Source: Dermacentor variabilis (Eukaryota > Arthropoda > Arachnida > Ixodida > Ixodidae). Taken from it: a DNA stretch of 64,000 bases. Under the pieces are notes generated by a model that saw only the letters and a program-made list of their open reading frames with translations, had not been told where the DNA came from and did no database searches. The translations under genes were made by a program, and so were the position numbers. This document shows, piece after piece, positions 46,311-59,900 of this stretch (the first letter of the stretch is position 1; each line of letters starts with the position of its first letter). The DNA lies in assembly GCF_050947875.1 (NCBI RefSeq), contig NC_134574.1, positions 104,082,969-104,146,968 of the forward strand, in the 5' to 3' direction.

Positions 46311-49300
46311 AAGCCTTATCAAGTGTCCCTGCCGAATTTTTCGGCTTTGTGGAGCGCATCGTGTTACGCTTTACGGACTCACGGACAGATTTTCCGAGTG
46401 CTCAGCCTGAGGAATTCAAAAAGGAAATTAAAGCATCTGACGTTGGGATCAAACTGGTGACGCTGAGCGCAGCAGCTCGATGCTCTAAGCATTACGCCAC
46501 GATCTCGCGGAAATGCCAGATAGCTGTTTGAGACAGCTGTGCGTGCATCGCATCAGATGGCACGAGCTCATGCGCGCCGGCTAGATTACATTAGGCTACA
46601 GGCAATGAGAGCAGTCTCAATACTCTTTGCGTCATGAGTGGGAGCGTCAGCTTCTCCCATTCCAGCCTCGCTGCAGCTAATGCTTTGAATAGACTCCCGT
46701 CAAATAAACAGCTTGCTTTGCACAAACATGTTGGTCCATTAGGTAACTCTTCGAAGAACCCCAGACGGTGCTGGGTTGCCAGCTACCTGCAAAATACTTC
46801 GCCTAGCATTGATTCCCACAGCGCATCGGATCTGCAGATTTTTTCCGTGCCACAATTCCCTACCACCTTGCTATATCTTCGGTTATTCTGAAACCTTGTG
46901 CCGCTCGTGGTAACCTTACGCAAAGCAAACGGCAGCTGACGCTAGGAAATGCCTACGCTTAGCTGAAACGGAGAGAACGGCTCTTTCACTGGAAAGCATA
47001 TAATGAATTTCTGTGGCTTTATTGCGATACCAAACACACGGCCATTCAAGGCGCGTTCACGCCCTCGTGCTCACCCTATCATCGGTAGGGTGACCAGAAC
47101 CCTATCGACGGTGCATGAGCTCGCCGCGCGCTGACGGTTACCGCCATATCGAAAGGATAGACGTGTGTGCCAACAGAACGCGCATAGAAACGGTTCGTAG
47201 GACGCGCATAGAAACAGCGCGTGCAGGTCGCACTGAGTTTGCTGCGCTGTTCTCACATACGCAGCATTCTCGCCGCCATAGCCGTGCCCTGCAAACGCAA
47301 AAGTCGTCCCAGCTGCTGTGGTCGGTATTCGAGCGTTACGCCCAACCAGATTCTGTCAGAGGAAACTACGCGAAAGAAGAGGTTAGGAAACCAGGAAATG
47401 GGGGCACGCTGCGATACGTATACAGGTGAGGCGATCCCACGCGGTGATCTAGAATGGCAGAGGTTTCACCTCGCAATAGCTAAAATATTTGCCCTTGCGA
47501 TCGCTTCCGATTACTGGAATCACTGCTTCCGGATACCTTAGGGCTGGGTTAAAAAAAATAAACAAGGAAAGCAAGAACCAAAGAAATCTGGTTGATGTCA
47601 TGCACACGACTCTAAGCATCTGCGACGGAGCTCACTACGGCGGAGCTGTAGCTCATATGCGCGCAAAATAGACATCTAGCCATGCGTCAGCGGTTGAATT
47701 CTTTAAATTACTCAAGTTACAAGTGGAAAAAAGCTGCTGCGCATAGCTGTTACAGCCAGCATGAAGCCGCAAAGCTGTCCAGTGTACAGGTGGTTTCAGC
47801 GCATAACTTTCTGCGCCAGATGTTGAACGCGGTGCCCTTGTCTACTTACGATTAGATAGCGCCAGTTTGCCGGCACACGGAAGTTCAGTCAAGGACTGTC
47901 GCTAAAACATTACAATACACTGAACCACGCCGTAGTCTGCGGGAGTCTAGCTCGTTAAAGAGAGACCGAAAATTAGTCTTGCCTGATTGCACCCACATCG
48001 TTCCTTAGAGGAACACAGAGCAGGAAGCTCAGAAACGACAAGGAATTTTGTCAGAGAATAATGAAAGCTATAGACATGAGAGAAGCTACTCTACATAACT
48101 GCGATGAGAAATGAAACGTGTAGAAGAAAACCAATTGACATTCACCATACACAGAAAACGCACGCAACAACATACACTGCATGAAACTATTTATGCGCAC
48201 TACAGCGTTCACTGCATAGCGAGTCTCGCGACTCTTGAAGCCTTGATGTGTTCAGGTGGCATACGAGGGCTTATTGGCTGGTCCCGTGCTGCTGAGTTCG
48301 TGTACCACGTGATGTCCGTGGTTAAAAAAAAAGCACCATCCGTAGCCACGAGTGGCACTGGGTAACAATTTCACGCCCAGATCTAGCGCACAAACAAAGA
48401 TAGTCAAGAAGGGCGACGATAGGACAGCCGCCAGCTTAGCTCAATTTGAAGAGCATTGCACGTGTTATGTGGAAGGTGTGGGTTTAGCGTCCACTGGTAT
48501 CAAGTTGTCTGTTCGCCTATTTTGTTTCTGATTTTCCTTATTAATTAGTACATTTCCATTACAAAACCCCACATAATCTCCCCTATGTATTTCTTGACTC
48601 CATACTTTGTTATATTCATATAATTATGACTCTTTTTTGTCATTCACAACTAACTGAAATATCTGGTTGAGACAACAGTCGAAACGAAGGAAGATTCATA
48701 AGCGTTTTTGTAGGCTGGGATGCAGATGTGTGCTGGCGCGGGGTCCAAGCGACATGTTCCCGCATAAGACATAATCTTTGAAGCATACTCAGTGCGGGAA
48801 TTAGGCGCGATTCTTTCGAATGGTAAAACTATGAGATTTGTGTGAGGCCTGTCTTACGACAATGACACGAACCATCAGTGCGCGGAGCGCACTATTGATT
48901 ATTAGCTGTCCATCTAAGCACATCAGGCGTGTTAGCTGTCCATAGGATCTGAAGACTGAGCGCGACTTTGCTACAAGGTAACGTCCTTACCGACAGCCCG
49001 AGAAGCAAAGCTCTCGCCTTGCAACAGTGCTCGGTCACCGCATTTCAGCAAGCTTAGTGTTGTTGGCAGTGTGCTTAGGTGCAGCTTTCTAATAGAAATA
49101 TATTCGCTTACTTTACCCCGCTTCGTTTGTGGCTGTGGCGTTCATAGCGCGTTTTGTGGCCGAGAAACAAAATAGTACGAGCTATTAACGACATCATTCG
49201 AGAAGTTCGCAGGAATATTGGAGGCTCGGAGCAATTAATTCTAAAAAAGAAGGAAATGCCGCGGGAGCTAGCGTTACCTGACGCGCGTACGTGTAACGCG

Positions 49301-50880
49301 AAGACGTGGATTCGTATCCCACCCGCAGTCAGTTGTTTACTCGTCTACTTTCATTTCCCTTCGTTTATCATTTGAACAGTTCAAGTAAACGAGTAATTTT
49401 CTCTGTGCTTTCTTTGGAGTAATTTGCTATTCACTTCCTATGCTTCGACTAACGAAAATCGGCTCTCTCAGCCCTCAGTTCTACCTTTCTTCTCGTATAT
49501 ATGTAGTGTGTGTGTGTTTCAAGGCAAGAGAAAGTTTCAAGGCAAGAAGCGCTCATCGACAGCATAGCTGTGTGGGACTAGACGTACCTTACTGAAAAAA
49601 GCAGCCACCATCAGCAAATTTTCAAGCGATGATCGGTCCCTGGAATAAAGGACAGCACTGTTAGAGGAGTGAAGAACTCTGTATTTCCATTGTAAGTTTG
49701 CAATTTCCTGACGCTTAGTTAATATGATAACAATAGACGCATAACGTATAATAATACAACTGGTCTGGACATAGAACCAGTACAGCAGTCATGATCAATG
49801 AATTCATCTTTGCATTCAAGTTGAGGGAACATACGGTACACAGAGGTGAATTAAAATTTCGCTTTGAAAGAAACTTGCGGCGATATTTTATTGCGATGGC
49901 AAATATATGGGCACTGTAGGCGAATTCCTGTCGTCATTTTGCCGTCACCGTCGGCGTTGCCGTGAGATTTTCTATAACGTCCAATTGTAATGAGATCGCG
50001 GCAACGCGCCGCATGCTGTAGGTGCGAATTAAAGCTTCCAAGGATTAGGCGAGAAGGATGATGGCTTGATGCAGCGGCATCTTCTCGCGCAGGTCAGGGC
50101 GGAAGGCGGGAAGAAATGCGCGCATTAAGAGCGAAGGTGGAAGGGGCTACGTTGGCGCGTATTTCCTCTTCCACTCCGGCTGCGGTTGCGCACGGAGCGG
50201 CTGAGCGCTGTCACGCGCGTCCTCTCGTGGAGGTACTTCGCGCTGGGTTCGAAGGCTAGGCGACGCGAAATAGCTGATGGCTCCATGTGCGCTGTGTTCT
50301 CGCGCGTCGGGTTTGCATTGAAGCTTGAGGAAGCACGAAGGGGAAATTCGCTCGCCGCTGCTGCCGCTCTTCAGCACGACAGCGACAGCGAGTCTCCGTG
50401 GCCGTCGATTGAGATGCGTTCATGTTTCACAGCAGTTTCACAGGAGATGATAACACATTAGCATTACTTGGTATAGCTGTCCAATAATCTGCTGTCGCAA
50501 ACAATGCGCCCCCTGTAGCGCGTAACTGCGACTACTTAAACGATTAATTGCAATCATTCCTTATTTTTGCTGTCATCATTGGCACATACGCCGTATACGC
50601 CCCACATACGCCCCACGATAGTTGTCCTCAGAGCCAGGCTCACGATACACGTGATAAGTGATAATAAAATGTGAATGAAGATGTAAGGAAACATTGCGAA
50701 ATGCGGGCATACTTAATCAGTTAAGTACCACTTCTAAGTTTACCCGCTAAGTATGTGGTTCTTTCGTGAAATTGCCATTCGCCACGTGCTTTTCCAATGA
50801 GTTGTTCTTTCAGGGAACCCCGGCCTAGTATTTATGTGCCAGAGAAATAACTAAACAGAGAGAGATAGAAAAGTACTCAC
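46311..50880. other. Intergenic stretch with scattered tRNA-like relics
   Basis: Two further B-box-like sequences on the plus strand (48430-48490, GGGTTTAGCGTCC; 49260-49330, GTGGATTCGTATCCC) suggest SINE relics. 49920-50460 is GC-rich (GCCGTCACCGTCGGCGTTGC) and looks like an interspersed repeat. No gene supported. Confidence 0.35.
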
Positions 50881-50970
50881 CATTTCATCGCAGGAGTACG
50901 ATAGCTGCCAGCAGCATGGCCACGCTCATACTAAGCGTAGACAGCGCCGAGAGTGGACCAAAGAGCGAGC
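50881..50970 (-). CDS. Gene 2, C-terminal anchor exon with stop
   Basis: The acceptor is TTTACATTGACGCAG. Two bases complete a Gly codon, then 27 codons SLFGPLSALSTLSMSVAMLL, AAIVLLR and TGA at 50885-50887. The hydrophobic tail with almost no charged residue after it, following a small-residue PPSSSGS stretch, fits a GPI attachment signal. A consensus donor (GTGAGT) starts only four bases after the stop, so the transcript probably has a spliced 3' UTR. Confidence 0.72.
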
Positions 50971-53900
50971 CTGCGTCAATGTAAACATGGACATATTTTA
51001 GAGCCGCTCACGTCGCTTTTAAAGTAAATCCCGAGTCAGTGCAGCTACAGCAGCCGGAAATCTACAGGCCTAATGCTACCGAGAGAAGACTGGCGCTGTA
51101 AGCGTTCCGGAACCACTGAAATATTCAGTATCGCATGAATGGCTCTGCCATTTGAAACGGATTCGTTGACAGAAAGCATACTGTGGCGTATGTTAAAACC
51201 AAGCTTCTCTTGGTAAACGGTGCAGTGCTTGGACACAAAGCTATGGCAAATTTATTCTGCGGAAAGCCGCAAGGTGCAGAGGAAGGTTCACGAAAGGAAA
51301 AGTTGTCCCACCTGACTGCAGCAGTAACGAGTACATTCGGGTGGAAGGTACAGTGTGAGCAACCCGTTTGGTTGAATGGACTGTCGAGTGGATGACAATT
51401 TTTCCTTTCGTAAACCTAAAACTTGCGTGAGAATACAATCCTGACCTGTGGGGTGCATCAATATAAACATTGCATGAGAAGACACGTTCTGTAACAGGAA
51501 ATGAAGCACAATTGTACGTGCCTCATCTTGTTATATGTAATGTTATTACCTCTTCACTAACGTTTAATTTCACATATATTCCATCATATACGTTATATAT
51601 GGGCGCAATAACGTAAAACTATTCCTAACTTTTCTCTTCCAATTCTGCAATCAGACATGCGCAATTGGTAAAAGACTTTATTGGACCACCCCCACTTTAC
51701 CTGTCTGTCACGCGACGTCACGAAAACCGTTATAGCTCCCCATCTAATATGACGTGCACACCCTGATCATGCAGTTTTCAACCGAAAAAAAAGAAAAATG
51801 GTTATTTCTTATTCGACGCCTTTTCGCCATTAGCCCACGGCTACTGGTCAAAAGTTTTCCGGCTGCGCCCACTTCACCTGCCTGTCACACGACGCCACAA
51901 AACCGCGAAAACTCACTGCGTCACAGTGACATGCACGCGTTGAAGATGCATTGATATGCCGAACAAAACCGAATTTTTTTCTGAATAGCCGCAGGCTGCC
52001 CCGTTCCGAAAGGAACAAAAGACGGCTGCCACCGATCGCTCAGGCACTGGCTACTCGCACCTGCCGGAGAGCATGAGTTTGTTCGCGTATAATAAGCCTT
52101 TCTGCGTGGACGCGTAACGTTTTCGAGCACTTTCCGTATGTTTAAGACCTCGTTCTGCCAACTCTTCCTTGCTGAGGATCCGTTTTAGCGGCATTTTCAA
52201 CCTTCCGTTGCATGCCGCCGCTATTTTCGACCAGCCATAGCAAGCTACGGGGAAGCGGACCAATCGTAGGTGCCGGCACCACCCCTTTTATCTGGTTGTC
52301 TATTTTCGGTGCATTGGCTCGGCCCCATCGAAACCATCTCCACTTGAGTGTGCTCCTCACCTACTGGCAGCCAATTACGTACGAAAAAGCGCTCAACCTA
52401 GGCAATGTTATTCGTTTTGAAAGCAAGAAAAGTGACCTCCTATAAACTAAGAGGGCGTTTGATTGGGCTGCTGAGGCAACACTGCGTACCATGGTAGGAT
52501 GCTTGCGTCGACGGTTACGCAATTTTGACCTCAGGAGATTGGAATATAAACACATTGGAATAGTTTTAGGTGTTAGGGCCCATGCATGCTTTTTACTGCT
52601 TGCCCTTGACCGTTTCTTTGGCGCACTTAGTCATTCTGCATAAAAAGTTAATCCACATTACTAATCATCACGTAGTTTAACCGAGGCATTAGGGCTTTGT
52701 GTGACCCTAAATGTAGTTTATGCTTTGTTAGCAAGCCTCGTCATGTGCAATTATTTTTTATGATAGTTTAGAGGGATGAGAAATTGTGTAATAGAGGAAT
52801 TAGAGCCCCAGAGAGCTCATTAGCCCCATACAAGGCTGTTGTGATGAAAACCGTAGTTAAATTTAAAAATCTAGAAGGGGGGGAGGCGGTTGAAGCTGCA
52901 AAAGAAGAAAAAAAAGGCAATTTCAACAATTGCCCATTTGATCGCCATTCTCTGAGGTTGGCCACATACGGTGTGCTTTACGCAACTTGAGCCAAACTAC
53001 AAGTTTAGAGCGTTTCAGCATACAAGAGTGAGACCAACCGCATATTATTCGTAGTCGTCGGGGATGACGCTGTTTTTGAAGTTCGATTATTTAGCTACTT
53101 AAGGTTCATTATGACAATTCTTGAATATTCATTTTAGACCATCAGTCACATTTGAGGAGTCACAGCGAACTCAGAAACACCCAATGAAGTTCTTCCCATG
53201 TGGTTACCTTTCTCGAGAGTATTTTTTGCCCACTCCAGAGACGACGATTATTATTTGGGAACAAGATACGCAGCAATGTGCGTAAAGTTTTCTTTAATTC
53301 TAGTGCAGTAGGAGACACCCAAACTTGCTGGCGAAGCTAGTACATAGTAGGAATGTCTACCACGTTCCAATTGAAATCTGCGTATAAAATTCCAGTGAAA
53401 CAGCTGCTTCACTGAAAGTCCACATTTAATCTCAAAAGGCAGGCACAATTCCAGAAGGGTGGGAGAAGCTAAGCTATCATGAGCTTGCTGCGGCAGTAGA
53501 TATGCGGCTTGTTTCCTTAACAGGAAGTCCCTTCATTCCACTTCCCCTCTATGCTTTCAGGATTGAATTCTGGGGTTTTACGTATACCAAAACCATGATT
53601 TGACCATGATGTGCGCCGTAGTGGGGGACTTCGGATTGATTTGGACTGCCAGGATCTTTAACATCCCGCATTGCATGGGACAGGGGCGTGTTTGCATTTC
53701 GCCCACATCGATATGCAGGTGCTGTGGCTGGGATCTGATCCCGCAACCTCACGCTTGGTAGCGCAACACCATAGCCGCTAAGCTACCTCAGCGCGTCTAT
53801 TCGCTTTCTATATTGGAGAGTTTTAGAATAGAGGCCCCAACAACTTGGGGCCCCAAAGAACTTTGCGGGCGTTAGCGTTGGGGCACACAGGAGTGAAGAG

Positions 53901-56900
53901 TTTTAGAATAGGGATTTACGTTTGAGGATAGCGTCTTGCGCTGACAGCGCCTCTACGGCGTCAAAGAAAGGCTATTAGAAATAAATAAATCAAATATACC
54001 ATTTTATGATAGGAATGGTAATTTTTACTTGCGTGTATTCGCGTTTAATTACAATGTAGAGGTTACTCTGTAAGCAGCAAACAATTAATTGCGCTTAGTT
54101 TTGAGCAAACCAACATTACGTGCCTTCACCAGCCAAGCTTAGCCGTGTTGGGCCTACGAGCCGTAAAATCCACAATCGAATTCAGAATCAGCGGCGTCTA
54201 ATGAATCAATCTTCATAACACACGCTAATTGAGAGAAAGCGATAATCGCAGTCACTTCTAGCTTGCAAACTTCACGCGTCACCATGAATCGAACCCAGTT
54301 TTGTGCTAGGTTAGAGCCGTCGCTTCGATGGGTGTCGCCTTGTTTGCTAACGCAAAGCTTTTGGGGCCGCTACTTGGCCTCGCGCTAAATCAGTGAAATA
54401 GCTTTCCCAACGCAAAACCCAAACACAGTTTGCGTCTCGCGCATGCGCAGTGGCTTCGACGCTATTTCCTTGGGGCTCCAAAACGTTTCGGTCTTGTATT
54501 CTAAAACTCTCTATTGTTATGGGGAGAAAAGATGCTCGACAATATATTTACGAGACCTGTACAACGAGCACAAGACAGGCATACAAGATGGAGCCTGTGT
54601 CCCTGACTATCGGCGATCGTCATCTTCGTCAGTCCCCTCACTGTCGTTAGCTCCTGCAGCGCTTCGTAGCAATATTATCGTGCCAAAACTCATGGTCTTC
54701 TACGGGCTATGTGCTTTCATTCCCTGTTCATTGTTTAGACAGCGAGTTTCCCCAGTAACATTGCATAACATACACTAGAAAAGTTTGGCACCCCTGAGAA
54801 TTGTCCCTAATTCGAGCCACCGTTAACGAGGGTCATAATAACGGGGTACCACTGCATGTAGTGTGGATGACCCTGCCATCTTTATACACTGTGCGCTCAC
54901 CTTGTAGCAAAAGCAGTCTATCGATATTTTATTTTTCACGGCGAGAAAAAATTTCCAAAGCACGTCGACGGTCCTTAATACCCTTTTTGTTCAAACTTGA
55001 GACAATTGAAATATATACGTTAGGTCTCGCCTTGATCAAAACAACGGCAGTCGATTCTACCGATCTGTCGCTATTAAGAAGAAACATGGAAACATCAGCT
55101 CGGACTTCCCCTTTATTCAGTAGCACCACGTTATTGTATGGAGTTTTGAGTGATGCTACATAATTGCATGCAGTTATCTGGTGTGGAGTAACAGAATGTT
55201 TGAGATAAGGGCACTATCAATGAGCTTTTGAGGGCCTGCCTGGAACTCCAGGTAAGGGCAGCTTAAATACGTATGAAGGTAAAATGGGGGTTAGCAAGGT
55301 GGGAAGCTACGATAGACAAAAAAATTCTAGAGCGGCCATCTCATGAGGAGATCACAAAAATAGGGAGGAATCTTATGACCTGAAATGATCGCTGAAGTGC
55401 GTTCCTCGACAAATTATCCTGAACCTGGCAAAGCGATGCTTGCGTACCTGACGATGAAGGGGGACCGGCCGAGCTGGGGTCGTACAGGGGCAGCTTCTCT
55501 GCCACAGCCATGTCGATGCCGATGTCGGCGTAACTCTGCTTCGTGTCCATACAGTACACCGAGAACCACCTGTACTCGTTCCAGTGGTGACCGAGGGGCA
55601 GCTTGACCATCACGTCCTTCCTGTCATAGCGCTCCAGCTTGCCGGTCCTGGATGCGCGAAACGACGTATAAGCATAGACACTCATAAAGCACGACCGTCA
55701 AGATCATCACCGTCACGTTGCCGTCTCCTGACGATGAATACCTCTCTCAACAACCTACGACTACCCTTGCCTTGGGTGAGCTGACTCCCTCTCGTCTCTT
55801 AAGGTATATTTCTCTGTCGCCCTCCACTGCGTCATCGAACCTTTGCAGCCACTGTGCAACTCGGATATACCACGGTTTGTCATTAAAACACATCGCAAGG
55901 CCTACCCAAGCTCATTAATTTCAAGAAAATAAAGAACCAATCGCTTTTGCTTATTGATACATATAGTAGTCTTTCTTTATTTTCTCATTCTTCAGTTTAT
56001 AATTTCTTACTTGTATTCTCACGGCTTTGGCACTAGATGTTAACATTGACCACAATGCATTGTTTTTACCACATTTCAGCTTCATATTGTCCGTGGTGGT
56101 ACCTTAATGTTTGTGGCATTGCGCTGCTGACCCCGAAGTCGCGGATTCAGTTCCGGCGTGGCGTGGCATTTAGATGGGGGAGAAATGTAAAACCACTGGT
56201 GCCACTTAAAGAGCCTCAGATGCACATTAAAGAACCTCAGGCGGTCAAAATTATTCCGGAGTCTCCTATTACCGTTTGCCTCATAAATAGACCGTGGTTT
56301 TGGCACGTAATACCCGGGAATATTTTTCGGCGTTGTTTGCACGTGGCAAAATAATTTATGACTCGGAAGTATCTGACAGATACGAGTTAGTCTTTTTTTT
56401 ATTGAACTCTAAAACTGCTTCGTGTTAGTTTGAAGTCAAGGTTCTGATTTTCAACGTTTAAAACATAGGAACACCGGTGCACTAACCATCTCGAAACTTA
56501 GAGCGTGCGCCTGTAGTTTAGCAGAGATAGACGCGTTGCTCATTATTGTTACGCAAGTTGCCCCTAAGGAGTCTCATACAAAAGGGAGCCGCCTTTCAGC
56601 ATATTCAAAGTAGCAGCTTCCGTTTGCAGCATTTCAAGGGTGTAACAAGGCTAAGGATATTCGCACTAAGCTCGTAGAATTGAATGCACGCAGTTGCCCC
56701 TTCGTATGATCTGGTCCGCTGGTGAACATGCTTTCGATGCGGCAATCAAGCTCTGAAAGGTGAATAACGGCGTCGTCAGGGGTCACTCAGTCGTGAATCG
56801 CAGAAACGACGTTCCTCTGACAGTGGGATATGCTTGAGCCGTTAGTGAAGCACATTTTCACAAGCCTTGGGTCAGTGCCCAACGTGCATAAAAACACAAA

Positions 56901-59900
56901 GTGCACATACTCGAAGGTTGGGGTGCGCTTCCTTTGTATCTGTTAACACTCATGCTGAAAAGGCCTATGGAGGCAGAACGCTGTGATGACAGAGGCGGGC
57001 TCGATCACGAAGCTTTGTTACTATATCATTTTTGCCTAACGTGTTGAACGTAAGCTCGCTGTACTGACACAATTCTTTTCTTAAAATCTAGGACTTCTTT
57101 GGGTAATACCTTGTTGCTATTACGGCAAGGGCCCAGCGAGGATTTGAACAAGCAGGAGGGATTATTTACGGAAATGATGCCACGCTTGTGTCAGAATGGT
57201 GGGCCCTGAACCAATATCTAGACTACCCTAGACCACAGACAAGTAAAACAAAATCATGTTCCAATTCAGCAGCTTCACTTTTACCACCACAAATCTCCCC
57301 ACATGATTCAACTCTGCAGCGCTTCGGCACTGGTACGAGCTATCGAAGAATAACCATCTTGGTAAGGAGAACCCGTCTGCAGAAACTCGATGATATAAAA
57401 TTTTCCGAGAGCAATTGCCTGAAAGCCTTTTTGTTTGGCCTTTGTCCCTGGGAGGACCGTACTGAGAGGGAGAAATGTTATCTAGGGACTATAGTTTTTG
57501 GTTTTAGAACAGCTTTGTGGGGTTGCTAACTTTAAGAATTTGGAAAGGTTTATTTCTATATATATATATAAAATAAATAAACCAAGATACGGCTGCATTC
57601 GCTATAATAAACCATCTATCACATCAAGGTTCCTTCCTTTCTTCCTCGGTGAGGGGCCAGCTGTATGAAAAAGTATTTCCAGTACGATTAAGAAGGGACT
57701 GGCCAAACAAATCTTTTCATGTAAAGTTAAATAAGTATAGCGCTAAAATGTACGGTACCTACTCTATCATTGGCGAAAGTACAAGACACTGACGAAAAAA
57801 TACAACTCACCTTAAGTGCTTTTATCAAAGAAAGGATGGGACCCCAGTGTAACCTCCTAGGCATCATGTTTAAGTGATCCATGCTCTTCTATTAAAGTTT
57901 TTCTTGCACTTTTTGGTCTATTAGTATTTATATGAGTGTACTGGTGATTTTTCATTGTTTTATTGTTGACACATGTTTAATTCACGAATTCATTCCGATA
58001 CTGCAACGCTGTCTCTCAAAGCCGGTGCCTCGGTCCAGACGAAATACTGCGCGTGAGCTTTTCTTCTTACATTTCAACTGTTGAGCGTTCATAGTGAAAT
58101 GTTCAAGCATATGTCTCCTTTCGATGTACTTCATGTTCATTTTTAATAGCCTATTGTGTGTTCATTTGTTCATGTTTCGTGTCTCATGTTAATTTGCGTT
58201 GTATCATGTTCATATGATAGCCTATTGTGTGTTCTTATATCCATTTTTTTTTACTGACGTGCTCGTTTCTCCACCTAAGTTCTCTGTGGCTCCTCCCCAC
58301 ATCTTTGAAATTCAGTAACGGGATCATAGCTTATTATAAACGAATATAATTTTAATATTCACAGGACATTGCGCAGTTGAGCGGTCGCAGTCGTCGTAAT
58401 CATATTCTAGGGTGTGAGCTATGCTAAACACTGCAAACATAAAAAGACCCGCCCTAAGCCGAATTTCTATTAACATAAAAGACGAGCATACCATTACTTC
58501 CAACGAATCTTTCAAAAGGACCCTATCCTATGGCCTGAAATATCTTATATTACCTTATGCAGACTTCACAAGAACACTACGTTTTGCCATTCCAGTTCCA
58601 GAAATTACCAAAGAAAAACAATAACAATTAATGACAGAGCGTCAGCATAACCGTCCGAAATTGCTAAGTAATTGAAAGAAGCAACTTTTCGAAATAAGTT
58701 TCATGTAACTTGCGTCACATGTACCTTTGTCAAGCTATATTTTATAGCTAAAATTGAATCGTTCAGGAAACCACTGCAATTGCGCCTAAGATAATGTTTT
58801 GAAGATTGTACTACCAAGAGCAGAAACTACCAACTGTTCAGTATCTTAAGAAAGGACGGGGCCCAAGAGGTGATAATTAGCACTTGATTCCTGAACTTGT
58901 GCTGTCATGCACAGCTATAACGAAGACGAACAGACAAAGAAAGTGAAAAAGTCTGCTTAAGCATTTTTAAAGAACACGTCAGTGCACTTTTATTCTTCAG
59001 TGCATTTGCTTTCAATGCAGTTCATCACGTTGTCCTTCGACGCTCATATTTGCACAGTTACGGCCAGTCACTGCTAAAGCTGTCTTTACTATGCGAACGG
59101 CGTTGACGATTGGAGCTCCAAGTCTATTCTGCTTTCCTTTCTTTTACAACTGTCACACCAGAGAAGATACTTCAGCCTCTGTGCCAGAGTGAGGGAAGGA
59201 TAAGAGCAGGACCAATTGCTACGCGCCCTCCACCTATCTCATTCTAACTCACCGGCATCTCTTCCTATTATAACACGAATTCTTGAGTCAATCAACGAAA
59301 AACTTCTAAAAGTATGGTTGGTTTGAACGCGTAGAGGGGACCAGATTTTGTGATTTTCCTGACTTTTGGCTGAGGTTAGCCTCCAAACAACATAAAGAAA
59401 AATGCCGGGACTTACGAAATCATCCTACATTTTGCCAAAATATTTGTCTGATGACCCTAATTTCCTACCAAGCAGTCAATATGCTGAAGCTAACACGCAG
59501 TACGGCAATCAGCCTACGGCTGGAAACACATGGAGACAGAGAAACACAGATACCACTATAGTAGCATTATCAATTTCACGATGATACGAGTTGGCGTGTC
59601 CTTCAGCGGCATAGCATTGCTTGTCATGTCTTCAGAACAGTTTTCAGATTACGGCTGGGAATACATGGAGACGGAGCAACAATGATACGTAATCTAGTAG
59701 CATTATCAATATCATGAGAATACGAGTACGCGTGTCCTTCGGCTCATAGAATTGCTTGCTATGTCTTCAGAACAGTTTTCAGATTAGTATCGAGTGCTTT
59801 GAGCACGCCATGTAGCTTCAGCTACAGTGCTACATTATTCAGAGAGAAAGTACAAGCAACCAATGTACTTGTGTTTCGATGATAGAAGGCAGGTGCCTTT

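Noticed and set aside
57188..57529. 113-codon plus-strand frame in a gene 2 intron
   Set aside because: No recognised motif, no splice or promoter support, and codon content not distinct from surrounding sequence.
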